A program made the translations under genes and the position numbers. From NCBI GenBank assembly GCA_001683735.1, contig LUGG01000019.1, forward strand, positions 682,001 to 746,000: 64,000 bases of DNA, read 5' to 3'. Source of the stretch: Grifola frondosa. Its lineage: Eukaryota; Basidiomycota; Agaricomycetes; Polyporales; Grifolaceae. Positions 24,587 through 35,369 of this stretch are shown one piece after another (within the stretch, counting starts at the first letter, position 1; the number at the start of each line of letters is the position of its first letter). The notes under the pieces were generated by a model. It was not told the origin of the DNA and made no database searches. It saw only the letters and a list, made by a program, of their open reading frames with translations.

Positions 24587-26296
24587 ATGGACATCCCGTT
24601 CGACTCTGTATGGTGTCCCGTCTGCAGCAGGCAGATCCTCCCCAAACGTATCCATGTTCCCATCCCCAACCCACCCCACCAGTCGTTCCGCCTAGTTCAC
24701 CGACTACCCGTAAGTGTCCTCCTACTACGCCTCCCACCCCTCCTCACCCTTCTCCAGAATCAAAAAATCAGCCATCAGAGGCTCACCCGACGCGGCTGTC
24801 CCGCAACAAGACGGGCACCATCCGTCCAAGGGCAGGCGGGCTCGTACACGGCACAGGCCGAGTAAAGCCCAACGGTGCGCTCAAGCGTTCCGATCCCTCC
24901 AAGGAGTTCCCCGTTGCCGCGTCCAAGCCCGCCGCAGTCGTTCCCCCCGCACCACCGCTGCGCCAGTGAAGCACCGCACCGTCATCGACCAGTCACCTAC
25001 CCCCCTCTACTGCTCCGACGAATGCAGGCTCGCCGACCTCCAGTCCACTCACGGCGCCATCGACATCAACTACAACCCCACCCGCTGTGGCTCCCCCCAG
25101 CTCCCTCCCGTCCCACACAACTCCTACTCTGATTTCTCCTCTGTCAACGATGAGAGTGACTCCAGCAGCGCCTCTGTGGAGTCGCGCCTTTCCATGCCTT
25201 CTCCATCCTCTCCGGGTCCGGAGCCCGATACAGCCGTGCCACGTGCTCACGACGGCTATGCACGCCTTGCCGCAATGTACGGCTTCCCACCCCTGCCCCC
25301 GCCGCCTCCTCCACCCATGCGGCGTTCCGACACCGCCTCCTCGTCGGAGGATCCCGCGACCGAGTACCAATTCGGGAACATGATGGCTGCGCGGCGCATC
25401 CAGGCCGCACTCTTCCCTGAGCAGCCCAAACGCCCCGCGTTCGGTGTCCCAGCGTACTCGACAGAGGTCGACCACGAGAAGCCCATCCCTGGCTGGACGG
25501 ACGGCTCGCAGGCCTGGCGCGCGAGCGTGTACAGCGTGTCCGCGCCGCGCGATTTCACCAAGGTCATCTCGGACGAGGACGCCATCAGCCCCGCGTACAA
25601 GTCGTTCGTCGCGAGCTCGCATCGTGCGCGCGGGGTGTACTCTACACTTGGCGAGGCGAGGCCCGGCCTGACGTCCAGCGCATCGACGGCGTCTCTGCCT
25701 GCGCGCGAGATGGACGCGTCGACGCAGGAGCTGTACAAGCAGTATTCGGATAGTTTCACGCGCCGCTCGGAGTCGCGCCTCTCGCTTTCGCATGGCGGGC
25801 TGTCGATGTCGCCTACGGGTGCGGCGCGCTCGCTGCCCGGCTCGCAGCGCCGCGAGGTGTCGCTCGTGAAGCGCGGCGCGGAGGGCCGCCTCCTCGTGCC
25901 CGATGTGAAGATGCGCCGCGTGCCGTCGAGCGTGTCGAGCTACGATGGGAGCTCGAGCACCAGCTGGGGCAGCGCGAGCCTCGCTGCACGCAAGAAAAGC
26001 CCGCTGACAAGGCAGAATAGCAACGCGAGCGTGCAGACGCTCGATACGCAGAGCGAGGACGTGGATGAGACGCTTCGGCCGTCGTCGCTGCCCACCACGC
26101 AGAAGGTCAATCCGCAGAGTACGTCTATTTCTCATTTTCTGTGAAGATGCAGTGCTGACAGGATGCGACTACAGTGCGCTCGTGGTCGTATACGGAAAAG
26201 ACATATCCGTTGATGCCACAGCCGCCGCAGAAGGAGAAACGAATTGAGCGCCGCGTTGTAGACGGCGTAGAGCAGGACGTGGTGGTCCGAGGTTGA
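24587..26296 (+). CDS. Ecl1/LSR-type zinc-binding protein (life-span regulatory factor family)
   Basis: Exon 1 (24587 to about 24711) encodes MDIPFDSVWCPVCSRQILPK with a CxxC pair. The intron begins GTAAGT; using the acceptor at about 24773 keeps the frame. The main exon then gives TPLYCSDECRLADLQ, the CS..CR second half of the Ecl1 zinc site. A long Ser/Pro-rich disordered region follows (PPLPPPPPPPM, many SR/SS clusters). A last intron (GTACGT, acceptor just before 26175) leads to a C-terminus RSWSYTEKTYPLMPQPP, ending DGVEQDVVVRG, the conserved tail of this family. Ecl1 proteins extend chronological life span and respond to zinc and nutrients in yeast; transfer of that role here is inference. 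The intron around 24860-24990 could not be fixed exactly. A 380-codon antisense frame over this exon is a shadow. Confidence 0.7.
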
Positions 26297-29200
26297 GGTC
26301 GTGCGTCCCTTGAAGCGGCTGTTCCTCTTCCCCGGAAAGGAGGTCCGCAATTGAGCGCAGACTTGTGTTTCGTCCGCCCGCCTTCGCATCGTCAGGCATA
26401 CCATGCATTGCATAATACCCGCATTCACTGATACCACCCGACGCAATACCCGCACGCCGCTCACGACTCGCCCGCACACTGCATCTGACTTATTGCTCCG
26501 CCTATCGCTCGTCGCTCCGCTGTCGTCTTCGCCGTTCTCGGTGTTGCTGTCGGTTATATCGGTCTCGTCGTTGTCTTCCCCTCCCCTGCTACACTAGCTC
26601 GCGCGTCCGCCGTGGCGCACCAACATCAAAATTGTGCATATTCTGAATATTCAGGTTCGACTCGATTGCCGCTGCCGCCGTTTCCTCTCTGTATCATCGT
26701 GTGTACTTTATCGGGTCTCTCTCTTTCTGTTTTCTTTTCCTTGGTTTGTCAAGTCGCTTTGCTTTGTTATGTTGTTGTACTAGTACCATCGCCGTCCATA
26801 TCCCGCATTTCACGCTTACATTATGACGCACGGACCACTCGCCTCCGTTAATGCACGACTTTGATTCTCGCACGTACGTACGACAGACAGACTTTAGTAC
26901 CACTAGTCGTGGCCATAGTTGCTTCGTTCCAAAGCTTTATCGCTCTCTTCGATCGTTTCCTCCCGGTTTGCATCGCAGGGCTCGTTCGGGGCTAATATCA
27001 TGGACGCCGTTGTGCGCAATTGGATTATCCCGCAAACGTCACGCGTGCTTGCTAGTTGGTTATTCGAACTTCGCAGTTGGTTCTGTCTACATCACCGTAT
27101 TTTCGCACAACGATTTCTACTACGTATTGTACTGTTACTGCTTTGACGTCGTCGTTCGCAATACATTCTATTGGAATAAGCTTCGTGCGTTCGATCCAGG
27201 GCGCGTGTGACGGCCCCGAGGGTTGGAACACTTCTTGGAAAACGTTGTTGGACTCAGGGCTGGTGAGGCGGGCGGGCAGGTCGGGGAAGGCTCCGATCGA
27301 CGTGGCGGCAGCGACGAATCATGGCTTCGTACGTACACGCCCTTCGCCTTCCTTCTTTTCCTTTTTCTCTTTCTTCCTTTCCTTTTGCGTTTTTGGTGCT
27401 CTGAAGCTCGCGCAGTGTCATATGCAGGTTGGCGCGCACGCGCGGGCGATCGGCGAGTGCGAATTCGGAATGGCTCCGTCGGCGAGCCGTCGCGCGCGGT
27501 CCCGCGGATCGCGCGTTCGGGCTGGGCGGCCCTGTCCTGCTCCTGCCCGTTCGATCTTAAAGTAGTTGCTTATGTTTTGGGGTGCGGGAGGGAGTCTGCG
27601 AGGGGCGCGGAGCCGTGGATCTTCTGGTGCGAGACTAGTACTGGTGTTCGTGCTTGTGGTTGTGCTAATGCTAACTCGCTAATGTTAAATTTTAATGGGC
27701 TGGGATACGCAGAGGCGGTTCTGCATATTTCGGGCAAGGAGCGTGGATTGTCCGACCGACGCGCGTGCAAATGCTTGCTAGTGGAAAGAAATAGTATGTA
27801 CTTGCTGCTATTTTGCGTTTGCGGACGCCACCGAGGTCATGTCCCCGGAATGCATAACGCGGGACGGCGAATGGGGTTGGAGCCCCTGATGTGCGTACGT
27901 ATTTCTCGAATCTGAGGTGTGTGCTGCCGCGTTGTTTGATCAGGAAGGGCTATTGCTGGTGCTAGTGTCGCGCGCGAGGCGATTCGGCCGGGTTCGAGCG
28001 TGGTGTTGAATTGGCGGAGGTCTGGACGGGGCGGTTGGGGTGGGATGACCTGTTGTGGAATGGGAGGTGACATGGACAGGTGGAGTGGGATGTACGCTCG
28101 AGGAGATTCAGATGGGTGGGTGCGGGCTGGACGGAGTCCACCATGACACGCCGTATCGTATCCATCGCGCGATGATCTCTGCATTCATTCACTCGCCCGC
28201 GTCTTCTCCTACATCCTCTGCGTTCGATATTCAGAACGCACGTCTCTTGCATCGATCGCCCGACCGAGAACATGATGTCATGCGCGCATCTCCCTTGTGT
28301 TTCGACTGAGCTGCGAGGCGCGTCCCGTGGTGTCTGTGTACATTCGCGCGCGTGCAGCCTGACCCGGTGCTCTGCTCGACCCTGCGTACACATGCCACCA
28401 CGACCCCGTCATAGAACATCTCCCCCTGCATCCCAGGCCAAGCACGACCTCCCACTCCCACTCCTTCCCCGGGCCTCGACCGCCCATGTGCCACACCACG
28501 ACGTGCGCGTCCCAGTGGCAAAACCCCGCGCAACCAATGCGGCTAGCCACTTCACAGTACTTCCCACTCAGCACGTTTGACAGCGCGTCCGCATCCGCGT
28601 CCGGCAGCGCAGCGTGTCGACGATCTGGCTGCTTCTGCACTGCGTGCTGCGAAGCACACACGCGAAGATGCTCAGTGAAGCTATATGAATTTTCGCGTTC
28701 CTAGCTGCCTCCGCCCATCATGTGTCCCCGTCGAACGCCGACCGCAGCAATAGCACTGCTGCATTGATGCTCGCCCGGCGTGCGTGCCTCTCCGCGGGGC
28801 GCCTGGGGCGCGCACGAAGCATCAGCGCCAACGTTCTCCTTTCCTCCCTGGGCGTGCTTCAGTTCGCTCCTCGCCTCTTCACGCAGCCCCGTCCACGGAT
28901 CACATCAACTTGCAGCGCCGCGCGCTTCTCCGCGTCCTCGTGCCAGTGCAACTCCAACCCACACCCCGCTCGGGCTCCCCCCGCACCAATTCTATCTAAC
29001 CGCCCGCGACTGCATTCGATTCGCTGCCCACGATGCACCACCAGCGCGAATTCGCACTCGGATCCGTGTTGGGACCCACTTACCTCCGCCCGGATCACAC
29101 CTGTAGCTCGGACGCGATGCGGCGAGCCGGAGCACACCCCAGGTGCCGCCGATGCCACCCCTGCCTGCTTACCCCGCATTCATTGGCGTGCCCCGCAACG

Positions 29201-29389
29201 CGGGGTAAGGGCGCTGCGCCAGTAAGGGAAGGGCAGGCCCGACCTGTCTGCCCTGCGCTTCCCCGCAGGGGACGGGTCAGGATGAGGCAGCTCGGGAGAG
29301 ATCAGCGCCGAGTGTGTGTGTGTGATCCACCCTTGCCGGAGGGCATCAAACTTTGTCTTTGTGGCTTGACAGCAAGATGAGATGGGGGG
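26297..29389. other. 3 kb gene-poor stretch downstream of the Ecl1-like gene
   Basis: Starts with the 3' region of the Ecl1-like gene, followed by pyrimidine-rich sequence (26.5-26.8 kb and 27.3-27.4 kb) and GC-rich DNA with many overlapping short frames. The longest (230 codons from 27223) crosses a simple pyrimidine tract and has no recognisable domain. I support no gene here. Confidence 0.45.
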
Positions 29390-29431
29390 CGGCGAGACGA
29401 GACGAGACGAGATGAGACGAGACGCGATGTG
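29390..29431 (+). repeat. (GACGA)n-like microsatellite at the edge of the right arm
   Basis: Imperfect tandem GACGA/GATGA pentamers directly abut the point where similarity to the left arm begins (about 29432). Such a tract at a duplication edge is a plausible recombination or slippage site. Confidence 0.65.
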
Positions 29432-31465
29432 TGCGTATCGCCGCGATGGTGAAACCGGGGCATGTCTGATCCCAGGTACGTGCATCCGTAAACTCTCATT
29501 CGTTCCCCCATCTATTGATGATGGGATGTTGCGATCGCGCGATGGCGCCTCACGCAGATAATGCGCGCCGCGACGCTGTTCGCTGCCGGCACCGTTCGAG
29601 ACGCGAGGGCCCAACATACTTATGTATGTATGTGATCGCTATAATTACTTGCCGGCTGCCGTGATGCATCCTCAGGCTTCTCGACGTGCGCATTACGCTC
29701 GTGTCACCCTCATACAGTACACATTGTATTATATGATGTGCTTTGCATCAGCGCCGGCCGTCTAGGAGGTGATGCTCTCGACCGCGACTCTGCCAGCCTG
29801 CGATAGATGGACGGAGACGTCTGTGGTGCGGACCGAAATACATCGCGCTCGCCCGTTCCTCTCCGCACATCACGTCTGAACGGAGCTGCTCAAGACCATC
29901 TTTGTGTTCCGCATCCCGCGACCCACCCGACCACCGTAGCTCACACCCTGGACCCGCCCATAGACCGACCTTCCCCTGCTTGGCAAGATGAACAACTCTC
30001 TGGTACGCACAATCTGCCTAGCCCAGACACATTCTGCGGATCCCACAGCGCACCCACCACACGCCCCTCACCATATAACAGCCCGAATACGAATAGACCC
30101 CAGGCCCACCCGCGCGCACATCATATGACCGCGCGCAGCGACCAATTATATATTATATCGTCAATGCCGTGGCCAGGATGCTCATGTGGGTTGCCGGAAC
30201 TCAACGTTCGGGCTGCGCGCGGGGTCTGGATGCACGGTGGCGTCGTGGTTCTGATGATCGTGGCCGAGCGTGCGTGGGTTGCCGGAGGCGTGCTGGTGCC
30301 TGGTCGGTGATTTTTGGTGTGGTTTCGGCGGTGGTGGGGGTGGGTGGGGGTGGCGCGGGGGATGGTGTGTGATGGCGGCCGTCGTTTGGCCGCAGCCACA
30401 CCTAATCTGTCCGGGACGCGGGCCGCCGCTGGCCGCCATCGTCTCCCGGGACGCGTACACCTTCTGCAGATTGGCGGAGGGGCTGGCTATCGCGCGTGCG
30501 GACCTGCCCGCGAAGCAGGCTGTGAAGACGCGCGGGCGGGCCTCTGTGAATCCGCGAAGGGTTGGCTATCATGCGTGCGGGCCTGATCGCGCGAAGTAGA
30601 CTGCAGAAGACGGCGGACGGGGAGGGGGAGGAATTAAGTATCTCGGAGAAGGATTCGGGGCGCGTCTTCGGCTGTGATTGCGGCTCTGTCGTGTTGTGCC
30701 GCAGACACACCTAATCTGTGCGGGACGCGGGCCGCCATCGTCTCTTGGACACGTACACCGCGGAAGGGCTCGTTATCCGCGCGTATATGTCTGATCGCCA
30801 AGCAGGTTGTGGGAAGACGAGCAGGAGGGAGGGGAGAATTGTCTTGGAGGACGCTTCGGAGCGCGTCATCCTACACTACTGCCTGCTCGGCGATCGCTTG
30901 GTGGCTCCTGTGGCAGATGGTCGCAAAGAAAGAAGAAGTCACACCCTGCTTCATTGGACCAATGGGATTATTTGCCTGGTTTGGGCGCCGTAGCTGGCGA
31001 TGCTCTGTGGGCTGCAGGTGTTCAGGTGTGCCGTGTTCGCGTTGCAATCGCATAGGAGGCGACTCTCCGAGTCCCCCTTAGCCCTCGGACATCCGCCGGA
31101 CGTGCATCTGAAGGGAGCAACGTGTTCAGGGCCGCGTCTGTCTTTGCCCTCTCTGCACACCCAACCATCGCCCCCGCCCACGCGTGGGGCTCACCCTTCC
31201 ACAACAGCGGATATCTGGACTCTCAGAGAGTGCTGCCCTAAGCGCATGATATGACGAGACCATTACTATAGATATCTTTCCACAGATCTCTCATTGAAAC
31301 AGACGCCAGTTTCATTAAGATGGTTCGAAATGTGGTATGTTACTGCCATCGGAAGCTCATCGGGTAGCACGATCAGTGGTATGATGAAGATGGCAATTAT
31401 CCACGGACGGAGGTGGTCATCGTGCTGTTCTTGACCCTGTCCGGCCTACAAGTTTGTGAGTTGTA
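29432..31465 (+). repeat. Right arm of GC-rich inverted repeat, with internal tandem expansion
   Basis: Colinear with 8262 down to 6690 on the other strand. Inside it a unit of about 310 bp is repeated: a GCAGCCACACCTAATCTG block near 30392 recurs, with one difference, near 30703. Both are followed by GGGACGCGGGCCGCC, whereas the left arm has this region once. Near its end is the ~130 bp repeat (31205-31465), here carrying about 80 bp of extra sequence between TTCATT and ATCCACGG. The left flank of that repeat matches the 6.8 kb copy and the right flank matches the 1.86 kb copy. No gene product is recognised, although the frame ending TNGIICLVWAP (30718-30993) is kept in both arms. Confidence 0.75.
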
Positions 31466-31669
31466 GCAGTGGTCTCGTTTTTCTACAAAGTGCGAATGGC
31501 CTAATAGTCAGCAGTTTGAATCAGGCGAAATCATGATTCTTCTATCGACACGCGCGAAACGTAGGCTTCGATTTTCACGGACATGCTGCGTTCGCTGCGG
31601 ATGTCCGCAACGTGAGGGTTTGCCGCGTCCATGTACCACCCCTGCGGCGCTATCGAACAAGACTTAAAG

Positions 31670-31897
31670 TCAAATCGCATTCATGATATAGCCTACGTCC
31701 GCGTCATCCATCCTAGTTCTCTTGTTTAACTTCAACTCTAACACCAACCGCGATTCCCTAGCATTTGGATCCAACAACCGCCGAATCTCTTTCTTGAGGT
31801 TACTCGAGTTCGTGGTGCAGGTGAGCGGTATGTTCCGTGTATCTGCCGATATCGGGATGTCTGATCTATCATATCTTGTTGGTTTCTTGCTGGGCAT
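31670..31897 (-). CDS. Small conserved ORF divergent from the right F-box gene
   Basis: A 75-codon ORF starting MPSKKPTRYDRSD with core KKEIRRLLDPNARESRLVLE, paralogous to 1519-1713. It ends YIMNAI. Neither copy has a recognised domain. The in-frame difference in length between the copies, with the start, core and position kept, is weak evidence that it is translated. It lies about 120 bp from the divergent F-box start. Confidence 0.35.
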   Translation of the reverse strand: MPSKKPTRYDRSDIPISADTRNIPLTCTTNSSNLKKEIRRLLDPNARESRLVLELKLNKRTRMDDADVGYIMNAI

Positions 31898-32019
31898 AGG
31901 TGTTTACATCTACGCACAGCTACAACGTCCTTTACGCCATTCGGTGCATTATCCCCGTGAGTCTGTGAGATCGTGGGCTAGAGACTCGCATTACCATTGT
32001 TAAACCGCTGTCAAGGAAC

Positions 32020-33662
32020 ATGCATCGTTCCTTGCTTTTGGATGAGATTATGCGGTATATTTTTGAGGCCCTGCATGCCGGAGGCCAACTATCCACTTTG
32101 GCTTCCCTCGCCGTCACATGCAGAGCCTTTCACGAACCTGCTCTTGACGTCTTGTGGAAGGAGATCGATGGTTTGGCGCCTCTAGTGAAATGTTTCCCAG
32201 CGGATGCTTGGGCAGTTGAGCGCAGTTGGCAAACATCTCCTAAGAGATTGGTGAGCCAATATGAGATTGCGTCAATTGTTGTATTAATGCACCATTGAGC
32301 AGAACATGACTCGACCCCTGCTGGCCCAAGATTGGACGGTGGTGTTGACATACGCAAATCGTATCAAGGCTCTTTCCTATGATATTTATGGAGGACCAAA
32401 TTTGGACCCAAATGTTCTTCAGGCATTGCTCGTCTTTCGCCCCACCCTGATCCTATTCCCCAAGCTGCACAAGTTGCATTGGCGACAAGGACTAAGTAAC
32501 CTTTCTGCCATGATCACCCTCATTGGTCCAGAGCTGAAGACCTTGGAGGTCTTCATGAGGTCTTCTTCAGAGGATGATATCGGAGTGATCAAATCTACGT
32601 CGGCATATATCGGGGCTCGTTGCCCAAATCTTGAAAGTGTTACTTTCGTTGACATGTTTGGTATCACCCCCCCGGTCCTGGATGTCGGCAATTTCATCGC
32701 CTCGTCAAAATGCTTACAGCACTTCATGTGTTTAGATAATATCACCTGCAGTCAGAGCTCGCTTCTTGCCCTTGCAAAGTTGGAAAACTTGCTGGAATTG
32801 AGGCTTCGACTACCGGACGGAATGTGCTTCCCCGCGTTGATGGGCTTTGAAACATTTCCAGCTCTCCGTCACCTCACCATTCGCGGACACTTTCGCGAAT
32901 GTCTGAATTTCTTCGAGGCCATGGATTTGGCTCGGCTCGAGACGTTACAGATCGTGGTCGATTCGCGGCGTGATCACCTAAATATTCGATCGCTACTCAC
33001 CGCTATTAGATTTGGACCTGACCATTTTCGAATGACCACCATCAATTTGCATATCAGGGCAGAGCCGTCTGCGTCCATGTCCCTCATTTCTTCCGACGAC
33101 ATCCGTCATTATTTGTCCTCCGCAATCTACGGAAGGTCACTATTCTCGCGGAGACTTTCACTTGTGAAGGGTCTTTGTACCAGGATATGGCTACTGCATG
33201 GCCGCACCTCGTCACCTTATGCGTTCTCATGCCATCAGAAGCTCCGATAACACTAGCGCTAATCCCATTTGCAACACACTGTCCTCAGCTGAAATATCTG
33301 ACAGCGTCTTGCAACGTTGATGGTCGAGACTTAACCGCAGATTATACGGCCTCGTTGGGGCTCTTCAGTGATGGTTCCAGCCCGTCGATAGTTACTTCAC
33401 TCCACTTTCGGACATCGGTGATTCGATGTCCAGAGCGAGTTGTCGCATTCCTGCTGTATCTTTTTCCAGACATCCGGCGGTTCTTGGCCTTCCGCTCTTG
33501 AATGGTGGTGTTGGAGACCAGCGACTTGAATCAGAACGCCGCCATACATGGGAGGAAGTGAAACGATATATACCCATACTCCGAGAGTGTATTCTCCGAG
33601 ATCGCATGTCACGAATGGGTCCCGCTGGACACCGTACCCCTCTGGCAGACTCAGTTATGTAA
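32020..33662 (+). pseudogene. F-box/LRR-like protein gene, right copy, frameshifted
   Basis: Exon 1 (32020-32250) encodes MHRSLLLDEIMRYIFEAL, the F-box-like N-terminus. A 52 nt intron (32251-32302) joins it in phase 0 to exon 2, which begins NMTRPLLAQDWTVV. Relative to the left copy, one C is missing near 33107 (left reads CCGTCCATT, here CCGTCATT), shifting the frame. The old frame resumes from 33175 (YQDMATAWPHL) and runs to 33501. Coding-like sequence in a third frame (HTWEEVKRYIPILRE) continues to 33662, so at least one more shift or an intron is needed; GTGATTC...TTTTTCCAG (33418-33469) is a possible intron but does not restore that frame. The left copy is broken differently. The missing base could be an assembly error. 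Confidence 0.65.
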
Positions 33663-34096
33663 CATACTGGTGAGTCCAAACATGAATGATCAGTAATATC
33701 TTTTGACTTGAACACAGCTGTCACAGCACTTCAAATCTTTCAGTTAGCAGAAATGGACTGGCACCGCAGTGGCTATACTCAGGGACAGCCTCCATGGTGG
33801 ACATGAGAAGCATCCTATACCGAAATCACGTCCTCTGACAAAACTGTCCCATGCATCCAACTACGTCGTGCTGTATGTATCCTGTACGATACTTGCGGAC
33901 CTCATGTGGTTGGCCCGACAGAACGGTTTTATGATTCACGATTACCAACTGGTAGATTATGACAATAGCTACGGTGTTGTCTGGGATGATACATATGTAG
34001 CGGCAAGTTGATCCTCGATGTTCATGTCGAGTCGTAAGAATAGTCTGGGATGATCCTTGATTCAGGCTTGTCCTATGTGGTGTGTGTATTGAAGTT

Positions 34097-34180
34097 GCCG
34101 ACAGCATTTACGACAGTGTTCTTAAAATCGAGAGCGAGATCATTACTGTGCTCAAGGCACAAGGAATTACAAATTCCTAA
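34097..34180 (+). pseudogene. HepT-like 3' fragment
   Basis: These 84 bp encode the last helix of the HepT-like protein, EVADSIYDSVLKIESEIITV, then a stop. They match the 3' end of the gene at 8357-8846 with several substitutions. The similarity continues through about 100 bp of 3' flank to 34285. Nothing upstream of 34097 resembles the rest of the gene, so this is a truncated copy. It faces the nucleotidyltransferase gene tail to tail, 134 bp away. Confidence 0.7.
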
Positions 34181-34285
34181 AGCGAGTGGAAGTTTTTTTG
34201 TGGCAGACCTGCGGCAGTGAATATCTGAGAGATGTGGCGTTTCGAATTTGCTATCACAGAAATATATACTTAACGAGAACAGCAA
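34097..34285 (+). repeat. HepT tail segment duplicated from 8264-8430
   Basis: The HepT 3' end plus flank (with TTTTTGTGGCAGA and AACGAGAACAGCA) is shared between the two loci in inverted orientation. In the left locus this segment runs straight into the GC-rich arm at about 8262. Here it runs into the end of the nucleotidyltransferase gene. The two loci have therefore been joined to different neighbours. Confidence 0.7.
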
Positions 34286-34313
34286 CCCGTCCTTGAGAAG
34301 CCTAAGACAGGGA

Positions 34314-35351
34314 TCACCGGATGATCTCGTCGTACATACTATCGTCAACTTGACCTCCTTCCTCAAATCTGTCTGCCAGTCGCTTCGACGCTAGCATATG
34401 GCGGATGTAAGTTCGTCCACCCTGGGCGCAGCCAGCATCAAAGGACCACATCGCTTTTGAGGCGGGCTGGAGGAGATCCCATATCGTCCTCCAAATCGGT
34501 GCCGCTCCTGTGGTGACGTCTGGTGGATCCTGATCGAGGAGCGCGCGGATCTTGTCCGCTTGTTCAAAGGCCCACGAGACTAGCATCGTACGGATGGGAT
34601 GATGGAGCGGGTGAATATTCAACAAGTCGACGACCTTCCTGAGCTCTTGAATGCACTCCTGGCGTGCAGATTGTTGGGCGGGGAGAATAAAATTCTGAAC
34701 GAAGTCAATTTTGGCGCGGCAGAGGGCAGGAGGTCGATAATATACCTCATATGTCTGCACGCTAGCAACCTGATTCTTGAGTTTTTCGACTGCTTCAGCG
34801 ATAAGATCGAGCCTTTTGAGGCCATCGTTAAGATATGTCATGGCCTCCCGACGAAGATGTTCGACATCCCCACGATTTCCATAAACTGTACGGCTCGAAA
34901 GTAGGGCTTCAAGACGGACGTGGCCCCAGGCCCAATCTGGTCCTTGCCAGATACACATCAGGGAGATTTCGCGGCCACATACCTCCGCAAGGTCTAGAAA
35001 GGGGGAGAGATGAAAAGAAGGTGAGAGATAAAAAGAATAATACCGGTGGTCAAGGAACTCACTTTCACGAAGATCTATAGGTTCACCAGAGCGCTCATGC
35101 TCCTTCAGTACGATGAGGATATCGACATCGGATCCTTCATGGGCACGATTACGGGCCACGGAACCAAAGATGCCTGCCCACAGTATGTCCTCTTGATACT
35201 CCTCCTTCTGCCAGATAGGAGCCATACGTTTTCGCATTTGATCAAACGTGGGAACGGACATGGTGGAAAGTCGATGGTGGGGGCTTGAATAAGAGAGAGA
35301 GTAAGTTGCACTTGGACGAATACTCAGTCGTCTGCGAATGAAACGATGCAT
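34314..35351 (-). CDS. MNT-type nucleotidyltransferase (MntA-like) with C-terminal helical domain
   Basis: Two exons separated by a 69 nt intron (34994-35062, GTGAGT...TTCTAG). From the Met at 35261 the protein is about 292 residues; from the upstream in-frame Met at 35351 about 322. The N-terminal domain has the minimal nucleotidyltransferase signature GSx10DxD exactly: GSVARNRAHEGSDVDILIV. MntA antitoxins use this fold to AMPylate HepT toxins. The third catalytic acid, normally in a VDLV-like strand, appears to be lost (REISLMCI). The C-terminal half is helical (YLNDGLKRLDLIAEAVEKL) and includes IRTMLVSWAF, which could be a decayed HEPN RX4H site, so the gene may be an MNT-HEPN fusion; this is tentative. 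The extra 30 N-terminal residues are rich in Arg and Ser without acids and resemble a mitochondrial presequence. Substrate unknown. Confidence 0.7.
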   Translation of the reverse strand: MHRFIRRRLSIRPSATYSLSYSSPHHRLSTMSVPTFDQMRKRMAPIWQKEEYQEDILWAGIFGSVARNRAHEGSDVDILIVLKEHERSGEPIDLRESEFLDHRYYSFYLSPSFHLSPFLDLAEVCGREISLMCIWQGPDWAWGHVRLEALLSSRTVYGNRGDVEHLRREAMTYLNDGLKRLDLIAEAVEKLKNQVASVQTYEVYYRPPALCRAKIDFVQNFILPAQQSARQECIQELRKVVDLLNIHPLHHPIRTMLVSWAFEQADKIRALLDQDPPDVTTGAAPIWRTIWDLLQPASKAMWSFDAGCAQGGRTYIRHMLASKRLADRFEEGGQVDDSMYDEIIR

Positions 35352-35369
35352 GCAACTGCACTCGAATGG

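Noticed and set aside
24993..26135. 380-codon minus-strand frame, very Arg-rich
   Set aside because: It is antisense to the well-supported Ecl1-like main exon and exists because of codon bias there.
27223..27915. 230-codon plus-strand frame with an apparent hydrophobic stretch
   Set aside because: The hydrophobic part comes from a simple TTTCCTT-type pyrimidine tract; no family match or conserved partner.
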